Part shown: positions 1-9,463 of the stretch, piece by piece | Numbering within the stretch: the first letter of the stretch is position 1 | Layout: each line of letters starts with the position of its first letter | DNA from: Periconia sp. R9002 | Taxonomy: Eukaryota; Ascomycota; Dothideomycetes; Pleosporales; Periconiaceae | DNA length: 38,894 bases | Assembly: GCA_023627715.1 (NCBI GenBank) | Contig: JAMAHW010000157.1 | Coordinates: 1-38,894 of the forward strand | Reading direction: 5' to 3' | Notes under the pieces: generated by a model | What the model saw: only the letters and a program-made list of their open reading frames with translations | Databases searched by the model: none | Told to the model about the DNA's origin: nothing | Made by a program: the position numbers and the translations under genes

Positions 1-1062
1 CTTGGCAGGTGAAACTGAGCGATTTTCTGAATTTTCAGCTCCTCTTCTATCCACAACATGCCTTCCTTACATGGAGTTAGGGCCAGAGATGCCCCAAAAC
101 AGCCTGAAAACAGCCATCTATCCTATCGCCAATGTATTGAGATCCTTCCCCTTCGTAACTACGCTAGTTGGTCCCACACACAGATATCGACAACTCTCTT
201 TTGTACATTTTGTGCCTCAAATTCGTCTCCAGATAGGTGGCGTATAAGATTATGGCGTGACTGAGATTATGGCGCAGGATGAGAGGGGTGTTTCATGGTA
301 TATCGTAGATCGTTGCGGCAGGATTCGTCCAGCTCACTTTTATTGCTTAAGGTACGCAAGACATCCCTTATATGGAAGTTGCAAGCAGCGCCTAATAAGA
401 ATCGGCGCGCAACGCTAGCCCGTTATCACGGAAACCTCCCCAGCTTCCCTGGCAGCTTTCACCAAAAGTTAAACAAACCAACACGAGTTTGCAACCTCCG
501 TACCGGTACTTCGCAACATGTTAGCCCGAACGTAGGCGGTGTGTGTTGAACTTCACGTGAAACTCTTAGTCAAAGTCGCGTGGTATAGCGCGCAACGCTA
601 AACAGATGAGACGCGCAACGTAGCCTTGTTTGTAAGCACATTCCGAGGTTAGGACAGTAAAAGAAATACAAGGTGAACTTTGTAAGAAACAGAGATGGTT
701 GATCCATAGAGTGGGAATTCATCTCTTGTTCTGATGTCTATACGGTTATGTCGACGGACCAAAATCTTTAGCTCTAGTTGTAGGACAGTAGTCGCCTTTC
801 CACCGTATAGTATAGGATCTGTACTCAAACAAAGTCAACTTAGAAGGCCTTGCCGAGTCTGGGTGNTTGAAACAGCAATGAAAATAGCTCGAATCTCTCG
901 AATTCGACGAGCCATTAACTATCCCCGATTCTTAAATTGGGCTCACCTTAAACTCTAGAAGCATGTACGTCATCTCATGAAGTTTTTTAGGCTAGCAAAT
1001 AGTTTTAGATCGCACTTTTCCGAAAATAGTACAAAGACTGATTGTTGATAGCATCAGCAGGC

Positions 1063-1087
1063 CCGGACATGCCGGAAAGATGTCCGG
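1063..1087. promoter_or_regulatory. CCGG-rich inverted repeat upstream of secreted-protein gene
   Basis: CCGGACAT at 1063-1070 pairs with ATGTCCGG at 1080-1087. A second, nested pairing is GCCGGA at 1071-1076 with TCCGGC at 1083-1088. It lies about 25 bases upstream of the TATA box and 120 bases upstream of the start codon. Inverted CGG/CCG triplets are typical binding sites of fungal Zn2Cys6 dimers, so this is a plausible regulator site; that role is inferred. Confidence 0.4.
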
Positions 1088-1109
1088 CAGTTAATTCAAG
1101 GCAGTGTAG

Positions 1110-1117
1110 TATAAATA
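1110..1117 (+). promoter_or_regulatory. TATA box (TATAAATA)
   Basis: A perfect TATAAATA lies 90 bases before the ATG at 1208. It is followed by a C/T- and A-rich leader with CAACTTCATC-like sequence, a common layout in strongly expressed fungal genes for secreted proteins. Confidence 0.6.
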
Positions 1118-1207
1118 TGTGGATTTCTCCGTCAACTTCATCCTCAACTTTTTCGTACAGAGTGAAAAACACCATACCCGGCTAAGAGCACTCTTTCCTC
1201 ATCCGTT

Positions 1208-1585
1208 ATGAGAATTCACGCACCTCTTCTTATTGCCGCCTGCCTGGGTGTAGCATCCGCCCATGGGGAAAATAGCGAAATGAAACCTGGAGTAAATATA
1301 TCCCTTATTATTCTGCACTCTTAGGACTAAAGCGAGATAGCTCTGTGAAGTAGCGACCGCGAAACATCCGAATGGATTTTGTAATGGTAGCTTAGGGGGG
1401 GACACATTTTATCACTTCAATTGCGCCGCAGATACACCGGTAAGTCTTCCATATCTATAGTTCCGTTTGGGATACATTGTGTATATTTTGCGACATTCAT
1501 CGTAATTGACACAAGTAAACAGTGTACAGCAGCCTCAAATCCGTGTAACGGGACTGTGAGCCTCAGGACTGCAAAGTGTTCTTGA
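1208..1585 (+). CDS. Small secreted cysteine-rich protein (effector-like), three exons
   Basis: Exons 1208-1291, 1341-1439 and 1523-1585 join to 82 codons (81 residues). Residues 1-18 form a classical signal peptide: a short basic start, a hydrophobic LLIAACLGV core and an ASA cleavage motif. The mature part has six cysteines, at 30, 42, 56, 62, 69 and 80, an even number suited to three disulfides, and no recognised domain. Intron 1 (49 bases) runs from GTAAAT to GATAG with a GACTAAA branch-like site. Intron 2 (83 bases) runs from GTAAGT to AACAG. Both are phase 0, and the frame stays open only when both are removed. The consistent TATA box, leader, splice sites and Cys spacing support a real gene, though no homologue is recognised. 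Secreted proteins of this type often act outside the cell, including as effectors on a host; that role is inferred. Confidence 0.72.
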
Positions 1586-2266
1586 TGCGGAGGCAGTAGG
1601 CGGTAAGGAGTCGCACATAAGTGAAGATGCAAAGAAAGAACGCTGTAGAAAATGTGCAGGATTGAGTTAATTATGGCACGCTATTGTAACTACGTGTGTA
1701 TGTAGATAGAAGTAAGCTCTATTTGCAATAACTCATTATGTACGCCAAGGACGGAAAGTTAGAGAATGACGGCCTTGGTTTCTTCTCTTTCACAACCGCT
1801 CAATGTACGGTGACGGCCACACCTTTAGGCAGTACGTCTCTACTATTTCAGTCACCTAAGTTACTAGATAAAATGGCTTGTCTACGTCTTCTGTCGGGAG
1901 GCCGGCTGCCTTCCCATGCTCAGCCCTTTGACTTATCTTGCCCTAACATATAAGACGTAAATAGGATCATGGGTATAATCCCTGACAGTTATTCCAATTC
2001 TCACAGACCCTTTTGTGATTTCCCTGCCTCGTGCACACCAACACTCTCCCTTTTGTTATTGCACTGGCCCGTGCTTGCCCATTAACGACCCCTTATGTGA
2101 TTTAAAATCCTTACTTCAACTTTTTCTATTTCTAGCATAATTGCTAGTCCTTGCAGTGGATTTTGCAATGAGACAGTAAATACTCCTTTTGTTTATTTAT
2201 TTTGTGTCTATCTACTGTTTATTAGCATTTGTTCTCTTCACTTCGTCTTCGTTTGGCTTAAGCGCT
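1586..2266. other. Intergenic, C/T-rich, no gene seen
   Basis: This stretch follows the secreted-protein gene and should hold its terminator. Around 2010-2240 it is pyrimidine-rich, with CCTTTTGTGATT-like phrases recurring near 2009, 2050 and 2090. The 71-codon frame at 1738-1953 has no recognisable feature. Confidence 0.4.
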
Positions 2267-2829
2267 ATGCCTACATCGTTTTTCCAAAATGCCGCTCGTT
2301 TTGAAGACCTGATAGCCTATGTAGACCATCCCTCGCACCCGTTCTTTGCATGCAAGATCTGACGCATAGCAGTAGCACTGACCGCCATCCCTATCCATTT
2401 TAGCGCTTCTAAGGGCCATAGTTACCGCGCGGGTGATGTGAAGCAGCTCATGGATGCATGGGTCGAGCTTCACCTCCCCTCCCGCCCAGTGTCCCTTGCT
2501 ACTTTCACGGACCTGAACTCGTGGCCTATCCAGCCCGCCCGCTTTACCCGCCCCGTCTCCCATTGCTGCCTATACACCACGGCATGCACTGCACGTTTCA
2601 AGATCTTGTAACCGGCACCCAATGCACCACTATAAAGCGAAGGCAGCAACATATTGCCAAGCACTTTGCCGCAGAGTATCAATGGGTTGATCCCGTTACG
2701 CCAGGCAATCGTCCTACTGACGCAAATGTACGGGAGCGGCCGTGGGAGGCCAAAGTGCCTGCCAGCACCTCCAACCGACTGGGGTTGGGGAGAGCTGTTC
2801 CGCGTGAAAGTAGAAGAGTAAGGTTTTAA
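2267..2829 (+). pseudogene. DUF3505-type zinc-finger protein relic
   Basis: The first frame (ATG 2267) contains a CxxC-like site followed by spaced histidines (HPFFACKI, TGA at 2360-2362, then a PIHF motif) and a Trp-rich WVELHLP segment. The reading then moves, near 2560-2575, into the frame holding MHCTFQDLVTGTQC, a QQHIAKHF histidine pair and PTGVG/LFRV-like tail motifs, with another shift near 2765. Paired CxxC...H...H units with conserved W, PW and LFRV features are known from fungal DUF3505/OrsD-like proteins, which are often amplified near transposons. The stop and at least two frameshifts make it non-functional. The family call comes from motif recall and is moderate. Confidence 0.5.
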
Positions 2830-3333
2830 CGCTAGGACAAGGCCGTTTTACGTAAGATGGGAAGTCTGTTGCGTTACGATAAAAGGCGCTTCACAAATTA
2901 GGCACGGAGACACCAATAAAAACGTAATTTTGTTGAAAAGTCGGTTATGTACATTTAGGGTTAACTACAGCAGACTAATTCCGCAGACTTGTAGCAATAT
3001 CCATTGTGCGCATCGGCTTTCCAGCTGCTGAAAGTCAAAGTACCCCTCATTTGTCTCGTCACATAGAGTGTCACGCTACGCAGGGATGCACATTAGATTA
3101 CATTTAAGTTTTTTTTTCCGAGCATGGAAAACGTCATAAACTGCACCACTGCCTTTCAGCACGATCTTTACCCTTACAGCCTCCCTCCAGGGCCTCGACG
3201 CGTGCAATACAACATACAAAGAAGAGGTGATGCATAGGGATGCTAGAATGATTTTCAAAGAAGTAAGCGACTAGAATCCAGAGAGATAATTGCGATTCGG
3301 AGAACAAAAATTCTCTTTCGAGTTTTAATGACG
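2830..3333. other. Intergenic repeat-bearing DNA
   Basis: It contains a segment near 3005-3058, plus a short block near 3284-3304, that recur in degenerate form at 34685-34780. No coding potential is convincing; a T8 run lies at 3110-3117. Confidence 0.45.
3024..3058 (+). repeat. Dispersed repeat, copy A
   Basis: A 35-base core ending in AGTACCCCTC...TGTCTCG matches 34693-34727 with only a few differences. The flanks share TGTGCGCA upstream and AATTGCGATTCGGAG (3290 region) downstream, which corresponds to AATTACGATTCGGAG near 34764. Copy B would then be an internally deleted version of a roughly 300-base element. Confidence 0.5.
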
Positions 3334-3699
3334 TTAAGCAGTCTGCATTCGACATGTCTTGCCTGAGGTCACGCAAACGTTTTCTTCGCCGTCGCTAGTG
3401 TCACCAACGTTTACGCACCTTAAGCAGAGAAACCAACTAGACTTCCCTGGAATATTCGTTGCCGCATTTTTTAAGCTATGAAATAATCCTTCCGTAGGTT
3501 CTTCGTAGCAAGTACATCGATCATTGCAAGGTATCGAATTGGCGGAAAAATTGATTATCGCCCGTGTTTTCTGAAGTATGTTGTTGAATTCGTAGCCGGA
3601 GAATTGTAAGTCATAAGGGAGTACGCCTAGAATGTCTCGGACCTGAACTAAGTATTTTCCGATGGCTTTCGCTACTCTCCAGCAATCTTGGTGTTCCAA
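3334..3699 (-). CDS. Possible Cys-rich gene fragment, unrecognised
   Basis: A 121-codon frame reads like the C-terminal part of a protein. It has regularly spaced cysteines (IPCNDRCTC, then a FLCLRC knuckle and later VC/TC pairs) and a SSWFLCLRCVN segment that resembles the Cys-rich tails of some fungal BTB/POZ-type proteins. Upstream on the minus strand (3700-3900) there is no open continuation, so it is either a last exon without a visible partner or a relic. The family suggestion is weak. Confidence 0.3.
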   Translation of the reverse strand: MEHQDCWRVAKAIGKYLVQVRDILGVLPYDLQFSGYEFNNILQKTRAIINFSANSIPCNDRCTCYEEPTEGLFHSLKNAATNIPGKSSWFLCLRCVNVGDTSDGEENVCVTSGKTCRMQTA

Positions 3700-4064
3700 C
3701 GTACCCCATTTCCAAGAGAGTGGCGATATCAGTCCTCAATGGACTAATTCACAGCACTCTTGCCTCTTAATGTCGAGCTCAGCTACGGCAATTTAGTCAG
3801 CGTCTATGTATCCCTCAGCTACATAGTCTTACATATCAGGTCGTAGTTCACTAAGGGATGATTTTGTAGCACGGTAACTTGACTGTTCGGGCCTGAGAAA
3901 GGATCATTGTGGTACAAGAAAGCGGCCATGCTACTTGTGCGAACTCATCCTCGCAGTTGAAAATATATGCAAATGCCAGTAAACGACCAAGGCCATTAAC
4001 AGGGGACTCAGTAGAATTGTCCATGATATCGCATAGACAAATCCAATTATATAGCCAGACTGAA
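3700..4064. other. Intergenic, no gene seen
   Basis: This lies between the Cys-rich frame and the Tc1/mariner relic. Stops are frequent on both strands. The plus-strand frame at 3909-4403 mostly mirrors the transposase on the other strand. Confidence 0.35.
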
Positions 4065-4745
4065 GCGTGGTATCGAAAATCACCGGTACACCCAGGGGAG
4101 CACCCGATCTCTGTACACTTAGCTAGTGAGCTGGCCCCATTCCTTCTCGAACACCACGATCGGACCCTTCCCCAACGCGGAGATACTGCCGTGGATCGTC
4201 CAGGCAGCGTAGGTCCTCAGCTTTGGAAGACAGCAAGCCTGGTCGTACTTCTCTTCTGGCCGCCGAGTGACATAGGTCCTTCCAAAGCTTTCCGTCGAGA
4301 ACGAGGACTCATCCGTTCAAACGACCTGGGCCCACTGCTCCGGCTTCCAGTCTACATGCTCGGATGCCCACGCCATGCGTACCTGTTTCTGTGTTTCTGT
4401 TAGCCACGGCTTGGAGGTGGCCACGCGACGCCCATACGATTCTTTCTTGAATGCTGCCGCCAGCGCTTTTCGGCCGGCTGCGACACCTTCCAGCTGAGCG
4501 ATCTGCCTGTAAGGCATCCGACGGTGAGCAGCATCAAGAGTCGCGCGAGCAATAAGACGCTTCCGAACGCTATCAGTAATGGTAGGTCTTCGACCGACGG
4601 GCTTCCTCAGCATCTCAGACCCAGACTTGAGCACAGACTAGACTGTCGTTCAAGGCAGTCCCATGCTCGCCGCTATCAGCTCTGTCGGCCAGAATAGATC
4701 ATAGAGTGTGAAGATGCGGCAGCGTTGCTTGTACGCCAGTCTGGT
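4065..4745 (-). mobile_element. Tc1/mariner transposase relic
   Basis: Reading leftwards from about 4745, the sequence encodes an N-terminal helix-turn-helix region, a basic linker with GRRPTIT, and a second DNA-binding part ending in LTETQKQ...WASEHVDW. It continues into the start of the DDE domain: WAQVV, then TDESSFS with the first catalytic Asp, then VTRRPEEKYD and a GPIVVFEKEWG block. A TGA at 4317-4319 replaces the Trp that normally precedes the T/S-DES motif, and further stops follow the EWG block. The last catalytic Asp pair is not found. The premature stops at expected Trp codons fit G:C to A:T mutation. The element is dead and truncated. Confidence 0.75.
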
Positions 4746-4866
4746 CCCTGGACGGCGGGACAGATCCCGGTTGCGTTCCGATGGTCGTAGCGCACGCTGT
4801 CTGCGCATGTGTGAAGCAATATTAGGCGTATTGTTTGTTTTGCGTCGATTTCAGAATACCTACGTC

Positions 4867-5200
4867 ACTCAGTGCTTTTATAGGCATTTTGCGGTTGTTC
4901 TTTGGCGTTCTATAGGTTTTCTATGGCTAACTTATTCTACCAACGCTCACTCCATAATTATGATAAATTATGGTCTGGAGGGAAGATATAAGAACTGTAA
5001 TAATCTCAATGGAGGCGAAGTGGCTGTGCACATGCATTGCCAGGTTACACACCTTTCGGTCAAAGCCGAGCACAAAGATTGGCGTCCAGAAACCCTACAC
5101 TCATTTAGGACATTGAAAAATCTGGTTTCTGCCTAATAAGCTATCTTCCACATTCCACCTTAAGTCAGCGGAGGGTCAACGAGGTCGTACAACATCAAGG
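4867..5200. other. Intergenic, no gene seen
   Basis: It separates the Tc1 relic from the 5.2 kb open frame. A minus-strand CCTATAAAAGC box lies at about 4874-4884 and could belong to the old transposon end. Nothing else is recognised. Confidence 0.3.
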
Positions 5201-6016
5201 TTGGACAAGCGCTTCACAGTGTCGATCGACAAAGAGATAAATCACAAACGTCACGTTGTTTCTTATCACCAGAAACTACCACCAACATATCCAGATCATA
5301 AGTACCGTAAGTTCAAGGGGCCTGGTAGCGACATATGTTCCACGATGCGCGAAAACAACAAACTATACCAAAATATATCTACAGTCGCCGTTCAAAACAG
5401 CAAGCAGCAGCAAACAGCATCCGACCTTTCTATCATCTTGGCAGAGCACATTCTCTCTGCTCCGCTTGTGCGAGAGTCCTACCAGGAGCAGCGGAAAGCT
5501 TTCCGAAACTTCCAAACCGATGTCCTTATCTCAACATGTCTACCTCCGCTTAATACTTCCATTCTTGCAAGGAACACTATAGCTATGTCGACATCTCGGC
5601 ATTTACAGGATGAGATGTTAGCCTTCGCACATGCTCTTATATCTGTAGAGAGCTTCTTTGCATCTCTGTCCCTTGCTAAGGATCTATACGAGCGTGCTGA
5701 GCACTACCTCTCTATACCTGCTCTATTTTGCAGCGCCATCCTGCAGCCGGATATCTACCGAACACCGCAGGACATGGAAATTACCCGACTGATTATGGAG
5801 CATATTGACACACATCACTCTGTCCTCTCACACGAAGTTAACATTAAGCTTGGATCTACGTATATCAGCGATCCCCTTCCAGAGCTCAGCGATAACAAGT
5901 GCCGATGTCCATTGCAACGTCTCGATCTGCGCAATGCCTCAAGGATTCATTCAGATGCATTAGTGAAAAGAGCGCTTATAAGTCTCAATGAAGTCGAAGA
6001 ACTCAATGCCGTTTAG
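5201..6016 (+). CDS. Unrecognised 271-codon open frame
   Basis: This is the longest uninterrupted frame between 5 and 11 kb. It starts at a TTG-type codon (5201); the first ATGs inside lie near residues 49 and 128. From about residue 128 it is rich in amphipathic helices, with SLAKDLYERAEHYL and TPQDMEITRLIMEH segments. There is no signal peptide, membrane segment or domain that I recognise. It may be a real single-exon gene or exon starting at an internal ATG, or a chance frame in decayed DNA. Confidence 0.3.
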   Translation: MDKRFTVSIDKEINHKRHVVSYHQKLPPTYPDHKYRKFKGPGSDICSTMRENNKLYQNISTVAVQNSKQQQTASDLSIILAEHILSAPLVRESYQEQRKAFRNFQTDVLISTCLPPLNTSILARNTIAMSTSRHLQDEMLAFAHALISVESFFASLSLAKDLYERAEHYLSIPALFCSAILQPDIYRTPQDMEITRLIMEHIDTHHSVLSHEVNIKLGSTYISDPLPELSDNKCRCPLQRLDLRNASRIHSDALVKRALISLNEVEELNAV

Positions 6017-8111
6017 GGGTTAGTTAATCCCTTGGTAGCAGCGAAGTATTTCCACACGTTCGAACTTCAGATCATGCAACTCATGTGCCCCTCGAGGGAT
6101 ATTACTACGACCTACAATCCAGGGCAGCAGAGCCATCTTCCTTTCGCTCTGCCACGTTTCCGCCAGTCACGATCCAGGAGAACAGGCAGAGTTCGATCAA
6201 GGCTGTAGGGAACAATGGCATGACTGACAATTCAGATAATGATCCAATCGGCTTGTTGAGATTACTTCTGGGCAGAGAAAGCTGTTTGTTCTGTGAAAGC
6301 GGGGTAAAGTGTCACAAAGAGCCTGGCCAGGTGGTGAGATATCATGGGACCGAAGGCTGGCCGTGTTGATCATCGATTCATATCGCTCAAAACCCTTGAT
6401 TACAACACTTATAAATAGACCAAATGTTTTCTTGCTTCAGGCCATATCGAAAAATAAAACAAAGGGTTCAATTTACTCGTGCCCGCGGGTCTTGATTTGA
6501 GCTCGAGTTGACGGCGCCGTAGTCTATAAATATCGGGCGGTTGGTCGCTAGCCAATCATCGCTTGGCTGCTAGCACCGAGGGTCGTGGAATGTTAACTAG
6601 TGCCAGCCAACGAGCGCTTATTGACCAGACTCAGTAATTGACCTCGGCGGCAGTATATCAACACGTTCCACCCTAAGTTAGCTGTGGCACCCGATGCCAT
6701 GTCACTACATGATCTTCGCAATACTAGACAAAAGATGCAATCGTTCCTAGACAGTATCAAGAGGATTATCTCGGACTTGGAGAAGCCCGCTATATCAACA
6801 CGAGTCCCACTGCGGGCACTAAATCCGGAAGCCATGGCACGTACGCAGACCAACCATGAAATGTCATTTGTCCCCAAATTATCCTCATTGCCTTCAGGGC
6901 AAGGTCAAGGCCGGAGCGGATCGGCCATCCTCCCTGCTGGCGGTGGCAACCCGCCACTTATATGGCCACCTACGCGCTAACACACCAGGTCCAAGTAACA
7001 AGAACCGCAGGTATTCTTCAGGTACCGTTATTCACCACACAGCGAATGGATAGGCAGACAGTAGCTACTAGTATTATGTCACTTTGCTTTTTTTTCCCCG
7101 CTAGTGTGTAATGTAGACGGTGAATCAAGCGGTGAGTTCTATCATAGATAAATAGTGTTTAAGCCGTTACGATAAACTTCGATCGTCCCGCCTCACGAAC
7201 AATAGGAAACGGTTTGCTTAGTTGGCACTAGAAACGTTAGTCCTTTGTTTGATCGCGATGCCTTCGGATATCGACCGATCGTTGCGAACGCACCTTCATT
7301 CTAACTGGAGGGTAAGGTTTCTGCAGGACTCGACGGGGGCTTTGCAAATTGCCTCTCAAGGAAACCTCGTCACCGTAAGCGCCTTAGGTGGGATTTATAA
7401 AACAAGTCTAACGCACGTAAATTGGAAAACGCATCATGGCTTCGAGCTAGGTCCGGATATCTTGTCTGCCACCAATCACCTAACCTGTACAGATACTAGC
7501 GATGTGAATGTCCAAGGAACGCCGCAATTTCCAGATCGAAGAGAATGCATCCATGAGCTTTTAGAACTATAGGTTTCTTGGGGACCAGTAGCAGATAAAA
7601 GCAAACGCACAAGTCGTCGTGAGCAGCTCTGAACAGTTCACCAACACCGTTCGTGTGGTTCACAACGCACGAATGGCTATATGACCTTAGCACTATCGAT
7701 GCAGCACAGTGACGATGCTGACTCATACGGTACAGACGCTGTCTACATACCTTTCCATGGCTGCCATTTTAAGTCGGTTGAAAGGGAGGACGATCGAATC
7801 GCACCGGCTATGACCTTGCACTTTTGTACTCGCTCGAACATCCCGAACCATACACCATGTCTTCTTCCCTTCTGTAACGATTGCGTGTGCGGCCTCTGTC
7901 ACAGTTGGCACCGGTACTTGGCCCCGAGAGGCCCTTGAGTATTGAGGCTTTATGCTGTGTCACGATGCTCTGTCCCTACTTGTTCACGACCCTTCCGGGC
8001 TCGTTACGATATCATGCCTACCAGGCCAACCCTTCCCATCATTACGCGGAAAGACTCAGCAACGGCGCAGCCTGTCATGGAGATGGTTGCGTCGTGGGAA
8101 TGCCCAAAACT
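6017..8111. other. Long stretch without a confident gene
   Basis: Two frames are slightly better than noise. One at 6684-6980 has a helical stretch LRNTRQKMQSFLDSIKR. One at 7222-7572 starts ALETLVLCLIAMPSD. Two TATAAATA boxes lie at about 6408 and 6523 but lead only to very short frames. The rest has dense stops on both strands and looks like decayed non-coding sequence. Confidence 0.35.
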
Positions 8112-9463
8112 CTGGGTTAAAGAGTCTAGGAACCCTTTGGACCTTACTGTGCTAGGAATGTGCTCTGGTGCGGCGTTGGATGGGGTATCTTGTGCTCTTC
8201 TTCGCTACAGACAGCAGAGCCCCGATGGCCCCCTCCGCATGTCTCTCTTTACGGTACGTACCCGTACTTCACTACTAATATCAACCACAATTGACAAGAA
8301 TAACAACACGAGGAAATTGCCGTACCCCTTCAGCTACGAACACAGCTCCTGAACCTGCTGCACGACCATTCCAAGAATCCGAATGCCATGATCCGCGTAC
8401 ATAGCTTGCTCGGCTACATGCATGCGACATCAGTCAAATACTTCTGTAGCATTAACGATATACCTATTGAATCGATCCATTTCTTAGCCTCGCAAGCTGA
8501 TCCGATACCTCCATCTGTTACATCCCTGATACCTCCAACGCAGACGAGCGAAATGGAATCAGCTTTTCAAAGCTGGACTGCTGTAGTCGCCCCAGGAACG
8601 GGAACAACAACTGTGACAAACCTCCCGTAACGCGTAGACTCGTCAACCAAAAGAACCCGACCGCGGGTCCTCCGATCGACAGTCTCTTCCTTCAACACCC
8701 TAAGACGTTCCGCGTCTGTGCGATCATCAATGAACTCCTGCACATCACCATAATTCCTCCCGCAAAAGATGAACGGAGAACACCACCACTAAGCACAGTC
8801 TGCGGCCCAGGCACCATGCTCATAGACTATGCGATGCCTATGCGACATCCAACCGCGTCAAGAACGACTACAACGGCCACTACTCCTCACAAGGTAAGTT
8901 TAACCAAAATATAGTCCAGCACTTCTTCGAAGTCAACGATTACTCGACACGAGTACCTTCGCTTTCTATCGTAACCGGGATGTTTGATCACCACGAAGTG
9001 CAAGGCGTCATCGACGAGTGTCTATTCCTCGGAATGACCGATCACGACACCGTAGCCACGATTACACGTATAACAGCCGAGAACATCGTGCACCAGTACA
9101 AGAGGTTGGTTGCCGCGTACTGTCCCTCAGATCAGAAAATCGACAAGCTTTTCATCTGCGCGAAATGTAGATATCGTCGACTGCTTGGAAGAGGTGCTGC
9201 CTGATGAACTCATTACGAGATCGCTCAACGATACTGGCATACCAGGCGATGCTAAAGAAGCTATATGCTGCGCACACTTAGGCCTAGAAACAATACTGAG
9301 GTTTGCTGCTGCAAAGGACGGTCCTTTCGAGAGGAACCAACAGAACAAACTTATGGGTAGTGTTGTAAAAGGGAAGCAATGGAATACGTTACGGGAGCAC
9401 GTCTTGAAGTTCAGTGACGGTAAGGAGGTATCTGCTGTGAAGCATGTCATAGTGGAGAAGTAA
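8112..9463 (+). pseudogene. AnmK-like (anhydro-N-acetylmuramic acid kinase family) relic
   Basis: Pieces in different frames follow the order of the fungal AnmK/UPF0075 sugar-kinase family. First comes a [15 protein letters not shown] start, where the family has GMxSGTSxDG. Next are an intron-like GTACGT at 8254, an EEIAVPLQ...LLGYMHATSVKYFC block, a SAFQSW...TTTVTN block and a PPIDSLFLQHP block. Then come a GPGTMLIDYA glycine loop, MFDHHEVQG...DTVATITRITAENI near 8980-9100, and GIPGDAKEAICCAHLGLE up to the stop at 9463. At least three frame changes (near 8630, 8890 and 9170) and the degraded nucleotide-binding motif make it inactive. The family phosphorylates and opens anhydroMurNAc in bacteria; the fungal role is unclear. 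Confidence 0.7.

Larger units (their letters stand above)
1..1207. other. Intergenic DNA with short repeated motif and palindrome
   Basis: No gene is recognised here. A motif close to GCGCAACGCTA occurs three times, near 404, 589 and 613 (the last lacks one C), and may be relic repeat sequence. Base 866 is ambiguous (N). The last 150 bases carry the promoter elements of the secreted-protein gene that follows. The short open frames here have no signal peptide, domain or codon bias that I can see. Confidence 0.5.

Noticed and set aside
4064..4866. Terminal inverted repeats of the Tc1 relic (GCGTGGTATCGAAAATC versus a similar string near 4850)
   Set aside because: Similarity is too loose to define ends, and no TA duplication could be confirmed.
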